This document shows positions 1 to 12,149 of a DNA stretch of 64,000 bases, in pieces (the first letter of the stretch is position 1; each line of letters begins with the position of its first letter). The stretch lies in the NCBI GenBank assembly GCA_963693315.1, contig OY856188.1:100042915-100106914 (forward strand), written 5' to 3'. Below the pieces are notes generated by a model that was not told the origin of the DNA, made no database searches, and saw only the letters and a program-made list of their open reading frames with translations. The DNA comes from Diogma glabrata (Eukaryota; Arthropoda; Insecta; Diptera; Cylindrotomidae). The translations under genes were made by a program, and so were the position numbers.

Positions 1-130
1 AATAATGTTGCACAAACTCCATCGTAATGATCAAAATTGGAAAACATATCAATGACTGTTCTTGCGTTTGAAGTGCTGGTTCCATACAACATAAAATTAA
101 AATTTAAAATTAACGATTTTTTGTATAGGG
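1..130. other. AT-rich sequence at left edge
   Basis: No coding potential, RNA gene or repeat structure is visible before the first LTR begins. Confidence 0.5.
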
Positions 131-688
131 TGTTATAAAATTAAGAAAGCAAATTCATAATTATCATCATCAAAAGAATGATCATCAAACAAATAAAATA
201 TTTGTTTTTTTCTCGGCAGGACAAACAAAAAATAGAAAAGGTACAGCGAAGTGACAAATAAACATTATTTGTTATTTTGTTTTAATGAACATTCCGGACA
301 CAAGAATTTTAGAATACGATCGATTCTTCTAGATGGACGGAATACAGGTTATTTTGGACAAAATTAATTGTAATTGTAAACGAAACGCTATATCGTGAAC
401 ATAAAACCGTGTAAATAGAAGTAAAGTGATTTTTTAATTGTTAGTGTTTTAAGTGTAATTTGAATAGAAATATTATGTATTGGGCGATGTGTTATACACA
501 TTATAGAAATTTCTATGGTCAACAGTTGCAGTTTTTGAAGATTTTAGGAGAATATTCTATATAGGAATATTGTTTGCTGTATTTTTGTCCTGTTGTTGTG
601 AAACAGTAAAGATGTGGCACACTTTATAAAACCTGGTGTCTTGGCTTACTAATCAGTGATCGCATACGGAAGGAGAATTGAGAATTAC
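131..688 (+). repeat. 5' LTR of the gypsy element
   Basis: Aligns by eye with 3388-3945 over most of its length, with substitutions and small indels. Similarity fades just after the matched GAATTAC / CAATTAT blocks. The left edge is uncertain by about 25 bases. A degenerate primer-binding-like stretch follows near 730-770. Confidence 0.75.
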
Positions 689-1189
689 GTTTCTCGAATT
701 GAGAGTTAGGTCAATTCGAAAGAAGGTTGGAAAACGTGACATTGCGGTGACAACGGTGGATTAGGAAGCTCTGAATAATGGATTTCTTAACCGAGTGAAA
801 GCTAAAAAAAGGGGGATTGTCGACAAATAAAAATAAATGTGAGTTGAAACTATAGAACACAAAGGAAAGGTAGTAGATAATTACAAGTTCGGATTAGTTA
901 CAATCAACAGAGATTTAGTAGCAGCTAAGAAAAAAGTTCTGCAGCTCTATTGCAGAAACAACAAATTTTCTTACCACCTGTAAAGTTTGATTTTACGCAG
1001 TAAATAGCTATGATGCAGCAGATGAATTTGAATAAAAAATTTGATCAATCAAGTCTCATTACTACACATTTGGTTCCACAAATAACAAACAACAAATTAA
1101 AACAACCATCATACGATTGAACAACATTGTTCGCATCTTCAAGTTCAAGACAGCAGCAGATCATAATATTTGGAACACTGAAATCGTCT

Positions 1190-1760
1190 TGCGGCATTGA
1201 CAGTTACGCTCAAGGGAAAAGCAGCTAAAGCATTACAGGCGATGCTAGAAAGCGACCGGAAAAAATTATGGAGAAGTAATGATCGCGTTGAAAAAAAAAA
1301 TATGGCAGCGACCAAACACGGAAATTATACAGATTTAAGCTAAAGGGTCGATTGGAGCGGAATGGAGAGTCTACTGCCGAGGAATAGTCCTGTAGCCTAG
1401 ACTATTCCTTGACAGTTGAACGACTTATACATTTGGCATACTCAAATACTCCATCGTGTTTTATGAAGAAAATTAAGAGCGAGGCATTTACTATTGATAT
1501 TCGAGATCCAGGAACAAGGAAAGTGGTAATGTTGTCGCAAAAAGCAACATTCGCTGCAATAATTGCTTGTGTTTCGTCAAATGAAACCGCACAAGCCATT
1601 ATAAAACTATCGATAAAGATACGTCCGGATAGAGATAGCTGATGACTACTATTACAAACCAAAATTACGAGTGAGTGTAAGACGTGACAGAATTTTCAAT
1701 GTTGGTTATGTGGCAAGTTGGGTCACATTTCTAGGGATTGTAGAGAAGTTAGAAGAAAAA
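1190..1760 (+). pseudogene. gypsy gag remnant with CCHC zinc knuckle
   Basis: Gag would form the nucleocapsid particle of the retrotransposon. Residues read in different frames: an alanine/lysine-rich capsid-like stretch near 1190-1300, then an open stretch at 1409-1642 containing VERLIHLAYS and IRDPGTRKVV, which resemble mdg1/412-type gag. A perfect zinc knuckle C-X2-C-X4-H-X4-C lies at 1700-1741 (CWLCGKLGHISRDC), followed by basic residues as is usual for a nucleic-acid-binding tail. The pieces are in different frames and separated by stops, so no functional protein is made. Confidence 0.75.
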
Positions 1761-2091
1761 GAGAGCGATCAGCATCGTGTTTGCAGCAGCGTCCAACAGC
1801 AGAACGGGCTTAGGCTAGAGAGGCCGATGGAAAATTGTTGCACCCAATTAAATTAAAATCAGCCAGCATAATGGGGCGCGGGTTGGTTTACACAACCGAT
1901 TGCCTAAAGTCTTGATCCAGGTTTTGTTAATACAAATGTCTACACAGATATTGTGAAAGGGAAAATAAAATCAGCAGGGAGATACCGAATGCAAACGGCA
2001 ACTGAGAAAAGCACAAGAAAAGACCTGAATGTTTAGAAATTTCAACTAAGTAATGATCATTGTGGATTAATATGGGTACTCCAGCTAAAAA

Positions 2092-2840
2092 ATGGCAGCA
2101 CGCTGGAACGAACATTTACAGGCGTACGACTTCGATATTGAGCATCGAAAGGGTACTGCACATGACGATCCTAAAGTATTATTATCCAGACGACTATGCA
2201 AGTGGAATGTAAGTACTAAGCATTGCGATCGACAAGTAAATAAAACGTCATCGATATACGATTACTACAAGTACTACTTGATGATGAGTGGACCACTGAA
2301 ACCAAAAGGAAAGATCATTTTGAAGATTCGGATCTTACATCCATCATTGATTTCAAGAAGAATGGTTATAAAGCAGTATGAGTATTAATTGCCGATAAAA
2401 CTCCAAAGTTGAATGCTTAATGTGCGCAATATGATAGCCTTTAGATGGATGTTTAAAGAGATTATGTGAAAGTACAGATGGCAAAATAAAGCAAATATCA
2501 GCTGGACCCGCACGAAGAAATCATAGGAAAATTAAGCAATATAATGTAGGCGTTCCATTTGGAAAAAAACCAGTGGGTGTAGCGGAATCATTTCCAACAA
2601 TTGATCAACAAAATAAATATTTTATAGTGATCATGGACTACTAAGCAAACATAATCGCTGAGAGCTGTGATAAAAAATTGGATTAGCCGCTATGGAGTTT
2701 CTTTGGAGATTCACACCGATCAGGGACAAAACTTTGAGTCAGATATATTCCAGGAAGTTTGACAGATGCTCGGGATCAGCAAAACGAGGACGACAGCTTC
2801 GCACCTACAGTCAGATGACATGGTAGAGATTTAATGTTAC
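2092..2840 (+). pseudogene. gypsy pol remnant: RNase H end and integrase
   Basis: The 5' part reads as the end of the RNase H domain: WNEHLQAYDFDIEHRKG followed by a degenerate copy of the LSRR motif. About 350 bases on, another frame gives the start of the integrase core (YFIVIMDY near 2615-2640), and 2712-2741 encodes HTDQGQNFES, the second catalytic-aspartate region of a DDE integrase. A third block near 2790-2835 resembles the catalytic glutamate region with its QSDDMVE stretch. Stops and frame changes separate the blocks; the zinc-binding H2C2 part is not recognisable. Confidence 0.8.
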
Positions 2841-3387
2841 CTAAAGTGGTGGGTAAGAACCAGCGTAACTGGGATCAACGTTTTTCTTTATTTTTGTGGC
2901 ACACCGACCTACAAGAGACCACGGCCATAACAATAGCTCGAAATATTTTTGTAAGTGATTTATGACTACCTGGAGTAGTACCTTCAACATCATTGTGCAA
3001 TAACATGTCATTCAAATCAGAGAGAACCTCAAGAATATTCACAAGTTTTTTAGGCAGTAGATAAAAATAGCCAGTGATAGAATGAAAGTCCGATACGGTA
3101 TATAATCTAATAATAAAGGCTTCAAAGAAGGACTATTAGTATGGCTACACAACACTCAGCGGAAACGATGATTATCACCAAAATTGCAAGCTTAATGGGA
3201 AGGACCTTACAACATTATAACCATGTTGTATGATATGCTTTATAGAATTTAAAAAGGCGATCGAGGTAGGCCAATGTTATACATTTAGGCAGGTTGGTTT
3301 TAACTTTTATACAAAGGAAAGTTAGATGCTGTTTGGAACGAACTGGTTTAAGTGGACGATACCTTCTACTTACGGTTAAAAAAATCG

Positions 3388-3945
3388 TGACGAAGTATAA
3401 ATTACATTTCTATTCAATTCAGTACTCATGATAATCATTATCATCAATAGGATAATTATGAAACAATGTATGTATTGCATTTTCCAGTAAAATTACAGTG
3501 GAGGTTAAATAAACAGTATTTGTTATTTTAATAAAAAGTGTTGTGTAGAACATTCCAGATAAAAGAATTTTATAATACTATCGATTCTTCTAGATTAGAG
3601 GGAAAACTATTTTAAGCAAATTATTACAGAACAAATTTATTGTAAACGAAACGCTGTATCGTGAACATTAAACAGTGTAAATAAAAGTAAAGTGAATTTA
3701 AATAGTTTAACTGTGAGCAATAAGTTGTATGTGTTATTGAAAAGAAATATTTCGTGTATTATTTTGAACACTTTGTTTATGCTGGAAATTTCTACAATCA
3801 ACCGTTAGAGTTTCTGAAGCTGTCGTTCGGGAATATTTTCTGCTGTATTGTTTTTCTGGTGTCGTGAAACAATACTTAATTAAACCTGGTGTTTTTGCTT
3901 ATTAATCAATGATCAAATCCTGAAGGAAATTTGGCAATTATAATG
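3388..3945 (+). repeat. 3' LTR of the gypsy element
   Basis: Partner of the LTR at 131-688. The many differences between the two copies indicate an old insertion, since LTRs are identical at integration. This is an inference from visible mismatches, not a computed divergence. Confidence 0.75.
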
Positions 3946-5654
3946 TTTGAATTATTATTTTGAACTAAATTTCGGAGAATCAATGGAGAAACTAATGGTC
4001 TTTGCAATTGCTAAAATGTTTTTCTAGCTTCGTGGACAAAAATGTAATGATTTTCATGTTTGGAAGCCCGTACAACCATTTTGACAGTCATTCAAAAGTG
4101 TTATTGCTTAATATAAATAAAATAAATAATAAACCGTTTGAACTATAGCATTACGTATAGTGAGTTCTCTTATTATTATCGATGACATTCGTTTTTTACT
4201 ATTGTTAAAAGTAAATAATTTGATTTCCTTTACAAATAGAAAAAGAACTAACAACATCATAATTTGGACGTTTATTTTTTTCTTTCTAATAAATCACTAA
4301 ATCGACTTTAGAAAAAATAAGTTTTTTAATGAATTTAATATTTTGGAAAAAAAACAAAATAACGTTAGTTTTAATGACGATTTGTAGGTCGTGGCCCGTG
4401 GGTTCAGTTTTTATGAATTTCCGTAAAAGAAGGTTAGCATCACAAACAACATCATTGACTTGAACTGTATCCATAATATTAACTATTATTTGTATAAATT
4501 AATATTTTCAAAGCAATTTAACAAAATTCTTTAAAACCTTAATGCATACATACATTTCACTTTCAATCGCGGTCAATGGACCTTAAACTATTTCTAATAT
4601 TTTCTAAGTTATAACATTTCTATTCTTAATTCGGCATTACAAATCGTATTGTGTTATTATTTATCTTTTTTTTTCTTTTCTTCTTCATTAAATTTTTTTG
4701 GAAAAAATCAAAATTATTTTGGTAATAATATATAATTTTCAAAACCAAAAGAAAATGTTCTTATAGAATTAAAAACGATTAGAGAAAAAGTTATGGGATC
4801 AAAAGTTCATTATACTTTATTGTTTTTTAATATCTATCACAGCAACTCGAATTGATAATAATGTTACATAGAAATGTTAGATATTTGTAGGGAATGTGCA
4901 ACAAGTTGATAACATTCAACTTCTCAGTTAAACTGCTTCAGCTTGATAATGTGGAAATCTTTACTTTTACGCAATCTAATCGTATATCCATCAATCTGAG
5001 ATATCGAAATTAGTTACTTTTAAAATTGATGACAACTGATGATTATATATAAAAATCTCAAACAATTGAATTGAGTTATAAATAATAAATATAAAAAGCA
5101 AAATATGATAAGCCATTAGTTATTCTAGCGGCACTATTAACAGGCAAAAGAACAGTTTACCAAAGTAGGGAAGTGAAGGAGATCGAAAAATAAATTGATG
5201 CTAAAATATTCAATGATTAAAAAGAGTGTGCTTGTCTTACAAAAACTTAAAAAATACTAATAATTTGTTTTACAAAATAGCAGTCGTTTTCAAATATCAA
5301 CAAAATTATTCTTTCAATACACAAACAAGAATGAGGAACGGATGTTAGATTTGTGGAAGTGAAACTAAAAACGTTTCTTGAAGCCTACTTCTGAAAGTAA
5401 AAAAAATTAATTCTGATTAAATGGGTAAACGATTAGAGATGTTGTCTTGATTCAAGAATCAAGAACCATGATGAGCTTTCACTCTCCGGTGACTTAGCAC
5501 TATGACTCAAGAATGAAAAATAAAAATTCCATGTTTGTGAAAAAACAATGAGTTTCGTTCTTATCCTTTTGATATACGCAAACTAAACATTTTTCTATAC
5601 TTACAGAACATACCAATGTAGACACAACTACTGCAGGCTTGGAGATCAACAATA
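3946..5654. other. AT-rich stretch without recognised features
   Basis: I see only short chance reading frames and poly-A/T runs. No repeat boundaries or protein similarity were recognised. Confidence 0.5.
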
Positions 5655-6535
5655 AGATTTGGCGCTCTATTTTGGGGTTGATAGAGTTAGTAATCTGGTA
5701 AAGGATACGCAAAGGCAAAAAGTCAGAGTCCTTCTTGGATGTGACACAAATGCATACATGGTTTCCACGACGATGGTTTCGCTTTACCAAATTGCGTCGT
5801 ATTCAAATAGGTGGTATAGAAAGGAATCCAAATCCACAAACAATATGGTATTGCTCTGCTCCACATGCAAAAAGAAATAGGAAGCAACGCAACATCTGTG
5901 AGATGCAACGGCTGCAATGGATGGTGGCACCTAAACACATGCTCCAAACTTACCACACACAGTGAAATACAAGGTAAATAGCAATATGTTGCTCTACTGG
6001 AGCCAACAGAACAACTACAGATACAGCAACGAACAATAGCATACCAAAAACACACAACCAGAACCGGGACCGTTTCGGACCCTAGAACTGAACTGCAATA
6101 GTCTCAAAGGGAAAATTGAAATTGGCAAAATTATAACCGCTACTAAAACCAGGAAAGGTAACAGATCTAGTAAAGTAATACAGACCAATTACAGTAATAC
6201 AGACCATCACAAATTAACAGAGTTTCTTATCGTTCCAGTCGCTTACCAGTATGGTTTCAGAAAGGGACACAGCACAACAACTGCCCTCCATACAATCACT
6301 GATATAATACAGAGGGGTCTAAATCAAATAAGACCAAACCACCGTACAGTTGTGTTCGCCCTGGATCTCTCACGTGCATTCGACAATGTCATTCATAGTA
6401 AATTACTTCTAGACATATTTAAGTCAACACTACCACAAACAATTAAAAGATGGCTCTCGAACTACATTCTATGACGTACAACATATGTTGAATTTAACAA
6501 CAGCAAATCAAAATACCGGAAGATAACAGGGTAAT
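5655..6535 (+). pseudogene. Non-LTR retrotransposon fragment: endonuclease piece, zinc finger, RT
   Basis: Three plus-strand pieces of LINE protein. (1) 5655-5755: LVKDTQRQKVRVLLGCDTNA, like the endonuclease core GCDANAH seen in the LOA-like copies of this window. (2) 5858-5945: a Cys/His zinc finger of PHD-like spacing (CSTC ... CNGCNGWWHLNTC), with a one-base frameshift after the first cysteine pair. (3) 6232-6535: reverse transcriptase fingers and palm with YQYGFRKGHSTTTALHT and motif A ALDLSRAFD at 6358-6384, ending before the YxDD box. Piece 1 seems to belong to a different LINE family from pieces 2 and 3, so the locus may be a mosaic. RT would copy the element's RNA at the target site; this copy is dead. 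Confidence 0.75.
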
Positions 6536-6644
6536 TCTTGTTTTTTAGGCATAAATCAACATTTTTAATTACAGCTACATTAAACGCACAGCGTTTCATA
6601 ATCCATTACTTTCATATATAATCGTTCACTAATAGGTTTTAGTG

Positions 6645-7650
6645 TGACAGTACTAAGAAAGTGAGCGGAAGTTTTAGACGCTCTCTCAGCTCGTGTAATT
6701 GTGGATGCAGGACGGAATAGACGTTGTTGATGAATGGGAATTAATCTAACTCTTTTAGCTTAGGCAGTAGCGTCAGCATCGCATTTTCTCGTTGCGGTAG
6801 AGGTAGATTGAAGATAGTGATGGAGTTAAGTCTTCAGATGCTTTCTTGAAGAAAGGTTTGAATATGTTAATTTGTTGACCTTTACAGTCAATAATGAAAC
6901 TTTTACTATCGCGATACATTTGTATTGAGCCTAGAGGGATTTACGTACTAAGGTTTACAATCTGTGAAGAGAGTGAAACTTTTATCTTCAAGGAAATAAC
7001 AGACATGCTTAATCGCAGAAAAAGCTGCTAGGAGTTCGCGATCTGAAGATGCTGCTATGGAAGTAGGGCGCTTCGGCAGAGTAAATTAGTGGATCGATAA
7101 GACGTCGGTTTTTGATGTACACTATAAGAGAGTAAAGTAATGTCGAAGGGTGGAGAGTGAAGTAATGTCGAGGACAAGTATATGGTGTTGGGAATAACTA
7201 TCGTCACACGCTGATAGGAGGAGCCATATAGTTTTTGAAGAAAAGAAATCAGATTGGTTTGAATAATGTTTATTCTCGGTATCACATTTTAAGGCATCTC
7301 CCTTGTAATAATGATGATACTTGCTACCATCAAACATTTGAATGCGCCTCGATTGTCTAGAACTAGAATAGCGAAAATCGTTTCGATCGTTGGATCTACT
7401 CCGACAATGAGGGGAGGGTCAAGTAAATTTTTGTTGTTGTATGGCATTGAGAGGCTGTGTCTTTAGAACTTTGACTTGATTAAGAAGTTTTATTACATGA
7501 GGAAGAGAAAGAAGCGATAGGGTAAGATAAGACTCTGATTTGAGAGCCATTAGAGAAGAAATGACTATATCTGCCATTTCGGCCGTTGTTTGACAATCAA
7601 TATCGACCACTGCGATATCAGTGCGACCAGCCGTAGAGAGCTTTTCCTCC
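6645..7650 (-). pseudogene. CsRn1-like gypsy copy B: gag end, RNase H piece, integrase C-terminus
   Basis: Reading leftwards on the minus strand: a gag C-terminal part (about 7610-7250) with a YHHYYKGDALKC stretch resembling the cysteine/histidine tail of CsRn1-clade gag; then near 7070-6950 an RNase H block with DRELLAAFSAIKH and FTLFTDCKP; then directly VRKSL, which is the integrase C-terminal region, and a pol tail TITRAERASKTS near 6665-6720. The same VRKSL region and a similar tail (TTRAGRTTRTSVRF) occur in copy A. The protease, RT, rest of RNase H and integrase core are absent, with junctions near 7100 and 6947. It is a deletion derivative with several stops. Confidence 0.6.
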
Positions 7651-7679
7651 CAAAGGATTTTAAGATTTAGTATGCCGTA

Positions 7680-10190
7680 GTATTAAAAAACGAACGGAAG
7701 TTCTAGTAGTTCGACCTGCTCGAGTAGTTGCAGCGGAAGGGTTGAATGTGAACGTTTGTGGTGTAAGATTAAATTTTACTCTTTCCAACTTCTATATAAA
7801 AGTGAAAGTTGAAGGTACAGACTTGAACGTATCCGAAGAAGTAGATTGGACGTTGTCTGTAGAAGACAGTACTTCGTCTGCGCGACTAAAAGTTATACTG
7901 GAAGACGATGCAGGTTGAGTCGAGATACGTGTTGATGGAAACTCGCATGTGTTGACTTCTTGAGAATTCTTTCCATCGCGACTGATAACTGGGTAAGGAA
8001 CTTCGTATGAAGGCTAAAGCGATTTACGAACTAAGTCAGTGCGTAAGATTACATGTGGGCAAGAACAAGAAACAAGAAAAAACAAGATCAGATGATAGAT
8101 TGTGGAATGAAATTAGTATTTTTGTTGAAAAATTCTCCAGGAAAAAGGATTTGTGTACCATAAACTAGTTCTGCAGATGAAGGTTGGAAATCTTCACGAA
8201 AAGTGGTTCGTAAACCAAGTAGGATTGAAGGTAATATCCGTGTCCAGTATGTCCTGTCGTAAGCCATGATAGCAGATTTGAGTGTTCGATGCCAACGTTA
8301 GATAAGACCGTTAAAATAAAGGTTGTAGCTAGTAGTGCGTTTACGTTCGAAACCTATAAGTTTAGACAACTCACTAAAGAGATTGGATTCGAGTTGGCAG
8401 CCCTGATCAGTAACGATTACTAACTCCGAAACGAGCGATTCAATTAAAGTAGAGCGCTGAGACTACCGTTTCAACAGTGATATCTGAAATGTGGATGGCC
8501 TCCGGCCAGCGAGTACAGCGGTCAATAATTGTGACACAATATATTTTGTCCTCCAAGGTAGAAAGTGTACCAATTATGTCCATATGTATCTCGGAAAATC
8601 GTTGTGAAGTTGAGGAATAGTTACCCAAAAGAGATTGTGTATCCCTAGAAACTTTGGCCTTTTGGCAAGCCAGGCAGTTCTGTGCTATTTGTTTGACGTA
8701 CTTTTTAATGGAAAGCCAAATGACTTTACCCGTAAGGAGTTTGACAAAAATGTTAATCTGGGATGGGATAAATTGTGTAGGCGATTGAAAACGGATTGAC
8801 GAAATTGCTTTGGTATATATGTGCAAGCGTACAAGAAGATGTATCGCAAAAAACTGTTTTAGAAGATTGCCCAAAAGTTAATGCAAACGATCGAATTGAA
8901 GTGTGGAACTAGGGTTCATTAATTCTTTTAGTTCACAGTCATCGACCTGAGCACCAGCAATTTCGTTATAATTAATACATTCTGGAATTGATAGTTGATC
9001 GATATTAAAAAGTGTATGTGCAACTACGTTTTCATTCCAGAGATGTTTTGAATATCAGTCGGGAATAGACTGATAAAATCTAAATGCCTGAATTGGCGAG
9101 GACTTGATTTGGCAGGATTTTGCGAAGAAGCGTAGATAAGAGGTCCGCTGGAAGTTAGCGATATAAGCGCTATATTTCGGGATGAGCACGAGTTGTTGTT
9201 TCGGCAAGTTGCCGTTTGCGTAGGTCGAGGGTGTGAAATACGTCTTCCGTCCATTGAATGACTCGTTTGTCATTCCTTTTAGAACCCTTAAGAAAATCAT
9301 TAAGATTGGCGTGATTGCCACCAGCTGGAGGTATAAAACGACCGTAGAAATCAATCATACCTAAAAACGATGGAGTTGCCTAACGGTTTCTGGACGAGTC
9401 GAGTCGAGTCAATGTGATGTCCTAAAAAGTCAACTTTTTTTTTCAAAGTTGATGATAAGCGTTAGATAGACGCTCGAGAACTGTTCGAAGATGTGTTAGG
9501 TGTTTCCCAAAGGCCTTCGCAGCGCAGCCTTTCGCAAAAGCGCAGCGTTTCGCAATTTTAATGTCATTCGAAACGAATTCGAAGAGTCCGAACGGTGTGG
9601 ATATTGCTTTTTTAGCAATGTCGTGTTCATCAATAGGAATTGGATGATAGGCACGAGCGAGATCAATAGTTGAGAAAATTCTGCATCCATATAATTGTTG
9701 AATAAAATCCTGAATATGTAGAATAGGTTATTTATCAGGAGTTTTCACATTATTAAGAGCACGGGAATCACCGCAAGTTCTCAACTAGCCGTTCTTCTTT
9801 TTGACGAGGTGGGGAGAGGATGACTATGGGCTGTTGGAAGGTCGACAAATACCATGAGCCAGCATGGTGTCGAATTCTGTCTTGACCAGTCTACGATACT
9901 TAGAAGAAATGCGTTTCGATAACGTATGTGTAACGTTATGCTTGACCGGTAATGCAATATCACTTGCAGAAGTTAACTTTTTTAAATTCTATAGAATAGT
10001 GACGAAAGCCGGGTCCATAGAATTGTCGATTGTAGTTAAAGTGGGGACTGGAGGAGTGGAGATTTCAGCGACAGCGAATAAATTGGTGGGTGGATCAACA
10101 AGTCGCCGAATTTTAATATGCTCTAATGGACGGGTATAGGCCCCAGAAGCACTCGGCATCCAATTCCGACTAAAGTCCGTCACAAAAATT
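7680..10190 (-). pseudogene. CsRn1-like gypsy pol, copy A
   Basis: Minus-strand pol remnant in normal domain order. Near 10180-9990: a protease-to-RT linker. Near 9890-9400: RT, with FDTMLAHGI, then GCRIFSTIDLARAYH (motif A, about 9640-9690) and FGLFEF. 9358-9170: RT end and RNase H connection (MIDFYGRFIPP, QWTEDVFHTLDLRKRQLAE). 9250-8900: shortened RNase H end (RQFRHLDFISLF). 8440-8874: an open integrase stretch of 144 residues with CLACQKAKVSR of the zinc-binding domain, the first catalytic aspartate in SEIHMDIIG, and IDRCTRWPEAI. 8060-7690: integrase tail (VRKSL, YEVPYPVISRDGK) and the terminal TTRAGRTTRTSVRF. Frames are broken repeatedly. The RT and FGLFEF style fits the insect CsRn1/Kabuki clade; that clade call is from family knowledge. 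Confidence 0.8.
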
Positions 10191-10209
10191 TCGACAAAAG
10201 GTGCAAATC

Positions 10210-10845
10210 TGTCGCTCCATTTTTTTGGGTAAAGAAGCAGCTGCCACTAGCCTCTATACTTCAACCATTCTTGTCATGGCTGGTATTGAAAAAAGTCCTG
10301 AACCAACTAAAACATGGCATTGTACAATATGTAAAAACATTGTAAGCAAGCACATGGTGTCATCTCATGAACTGCTCAGGTTTAGCCACTCATAAGCAAT
10401 GGAACCAAAACTACTAAGCGTCATGTTGTCAAACATCAACATAGCAACGTGAATTCGCAGCAGAACACAAAATGATGGCTCCAATTTTGGAGTCCTCAGC
10501 GAACTACAACCAACAAGGGTAACAGATAACTCATACTCTTCTCCATATGTCTCCCAATTGCCAGTATGTCACTAACGCCAATTGCAGAATGAAGAACCGA
10601 AATCACAATCACCTTAAGCCGTTCCATAAATCAAATAAAATACGAGAAGACATATATTAATTTAAACAAAGCAGACTGGGAACATTTTACAATTTTTTCT
10701 GGAATTGAATTTAGTAACCAATTTTTACCACTACATGTCCTGACTACACCACCTAGAGACATAAGGCAGATTGCGAAGTGTTTCTTCAATGATGTTACAA
10801 ACAGTCTTAGCTCCATAATGTTATCGCCTCCGGATCCACGTGCTC
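10210..10845 (+). pseudogene. Zinc-finger LINE fragment
   Basis: Plus-strand remnant of the same LINE type as at 5757-6535. Around 10275-10390 it reads AGIEKSPEPTKTWHCTICK, matching the leader of that element's zinc-finger protein (there GIERNPNPQTIWYC). Near 10650-10845 it reads INLNKADWEHFTIFSG and further on PPRDIRQIAKCFFNDV, the linker between endonuclease and RT that is widespread in jockey/I-type LINE polyproteins. Several stops; no RT core. It ends directly before the LOA-like element. Confidence 0.65.
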
Positions 10846-11318
10846 TTTACTTGCATGTGTGTTAATAATTCAGGTGTGGAAGGGGTCATGCGAAATGATT
10901 AGCAAATGGGCTGGCTCAAGGTGTCATACGACTCGTGCCGTATCGTTGATCGGCCAGGCTGGAGGCCCATTCAAATAGCTCAGTCGCGAACGGATCCGCC
11001 TGGATACCGGGTGACCTCCATGTGTATTTCGCCTTGCCAAGTTATCAGGGCTCTGACTTGGTCGACCTAACTTTCCGTGAAACTCGTGGGAGCAAAATGG
11101 AAAATAATAATAAATTTAAGAATAAAAACAAAAACACAAACAAACATAAAAAGCGGGACGTAAAGTAAGGCTTCCGTTCTGGCAGAAATATCACTATGCC
11201 AAAGAAAAGGAGCAGTTGGTAGAGATCCTCTACCTCTACCACCCCTACCACATTTAGGCCAGCCCGGTGGGCTGGACGACCCACTGAGGAGGAAACTCAG
11301 TGGTGCTGGTACCAGGTG

Positions 11319-12125
11319 TAGTGATGAGCGGGTTGTAACAATTCGGAACTTTCTACTCGTTACTCTGACTACCCGAAAGTACCGATTACTCATAAAATAA
11401 AGTATTCGTTACTAAAAGTACCTTTTAGATACAATACAAATACGATTTGTTTTTCTTTATACAAAAAGAATGAAAGAAAGAATCGAAAAATAAAGTATTC
11501 GTTACTTTTTTTGGTATTTTATTTTATACCAAATATATTTTTTGTTTTTTCTTTTGTGTTTGAGTGTGAAACAAATACTGTATTTGCACTTGCTATTTTT
11601 ATTAACAAGAAGAGCAACGATATATGTTTAAAATAACCCTAAAAACTACATATTTTTATTCAAGATGCAAACAGCTGATATTTGGAAATATCTTTTTCAG
11701 CTTTTTTTAATTAATTTAAATTTTAAAGTAAATATTTAAGTTTGTTAGATCTCCAAACCTAATTTAGTTAATAAATTAGATTTTGAGATTTTACTAGGAT
11801 TGGAATATTCATTTATTTATCAGAAAAATTCAATATTTTTGTAAAAACTTAAAATATATTTAAAATAAAATAAAATAGCCTTTATTTTAGTCAATTTAAT
11901 TAATTTTAAAAATGTATTTTACATACATCGTTGTATCTTATTGTTAAATCTAATGAGTACTGAGTACTGACAGTAATCATACAAAAGTAATCATATCATT
12001 TTAAATATGTACTGTATTCGGATTTCGGATATGATTACTTTGTAACGAATAAAAAGTAACGAGTATTTGCTTGAAAAGTAACGAGTACTCATGATTACTC
12101 AAAGTAGCGAATTTGCACATCTCTG
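11319..12125. mobile_element. Non-autonomous hAT element (MITE), 807 bp
   Basis: Flanked by the exact 8-bp duplication ACCAGGTG (11311-11318 and 12126-12133). Ends are imperfect inverted repeats: TAGTGATGAGC on the left against CAGAGATGTGC read from the right. The interior is AT-rich with repeated subterminal motifs such as CGTTACT and GTAACGAGTACTC in both orientations, which in hAT elements serve as transposase sites. No transposase reading frame. Removing it restores continuity of the host LINE. Confidence 0.92.
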
Positions 12126-12149
12126 ACCAGGTGGTATCTAAGGTTCCTC

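Larger units (their letters stand above)
131..3945 (+). mobile_element. Degraded Ty3/gypsy LTR retrotransposon, mdg1/412-like
   Basis: Two similar, diverged direct repeats (about 131-688 and 3388-3945) bracket plus-strand gag and pol remnants in the canonical order: gag, CCHC knuckle, RNase H end, integrase. The LTRs share many blocks, for example the stretch around GTAAACGAAACGCT and the CCTGGTGT block near the 3' end. All frames carry stops and frameshifts, and the protease, RT and most of RNase H are missing, so the copy is dead and internally deleted. The mdg1/412 assignment rests on the gag and RNase H motifs. LTR edges are approximate because the copies have diverged; I could not fix a target duplication. 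Confidence 0.85.
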
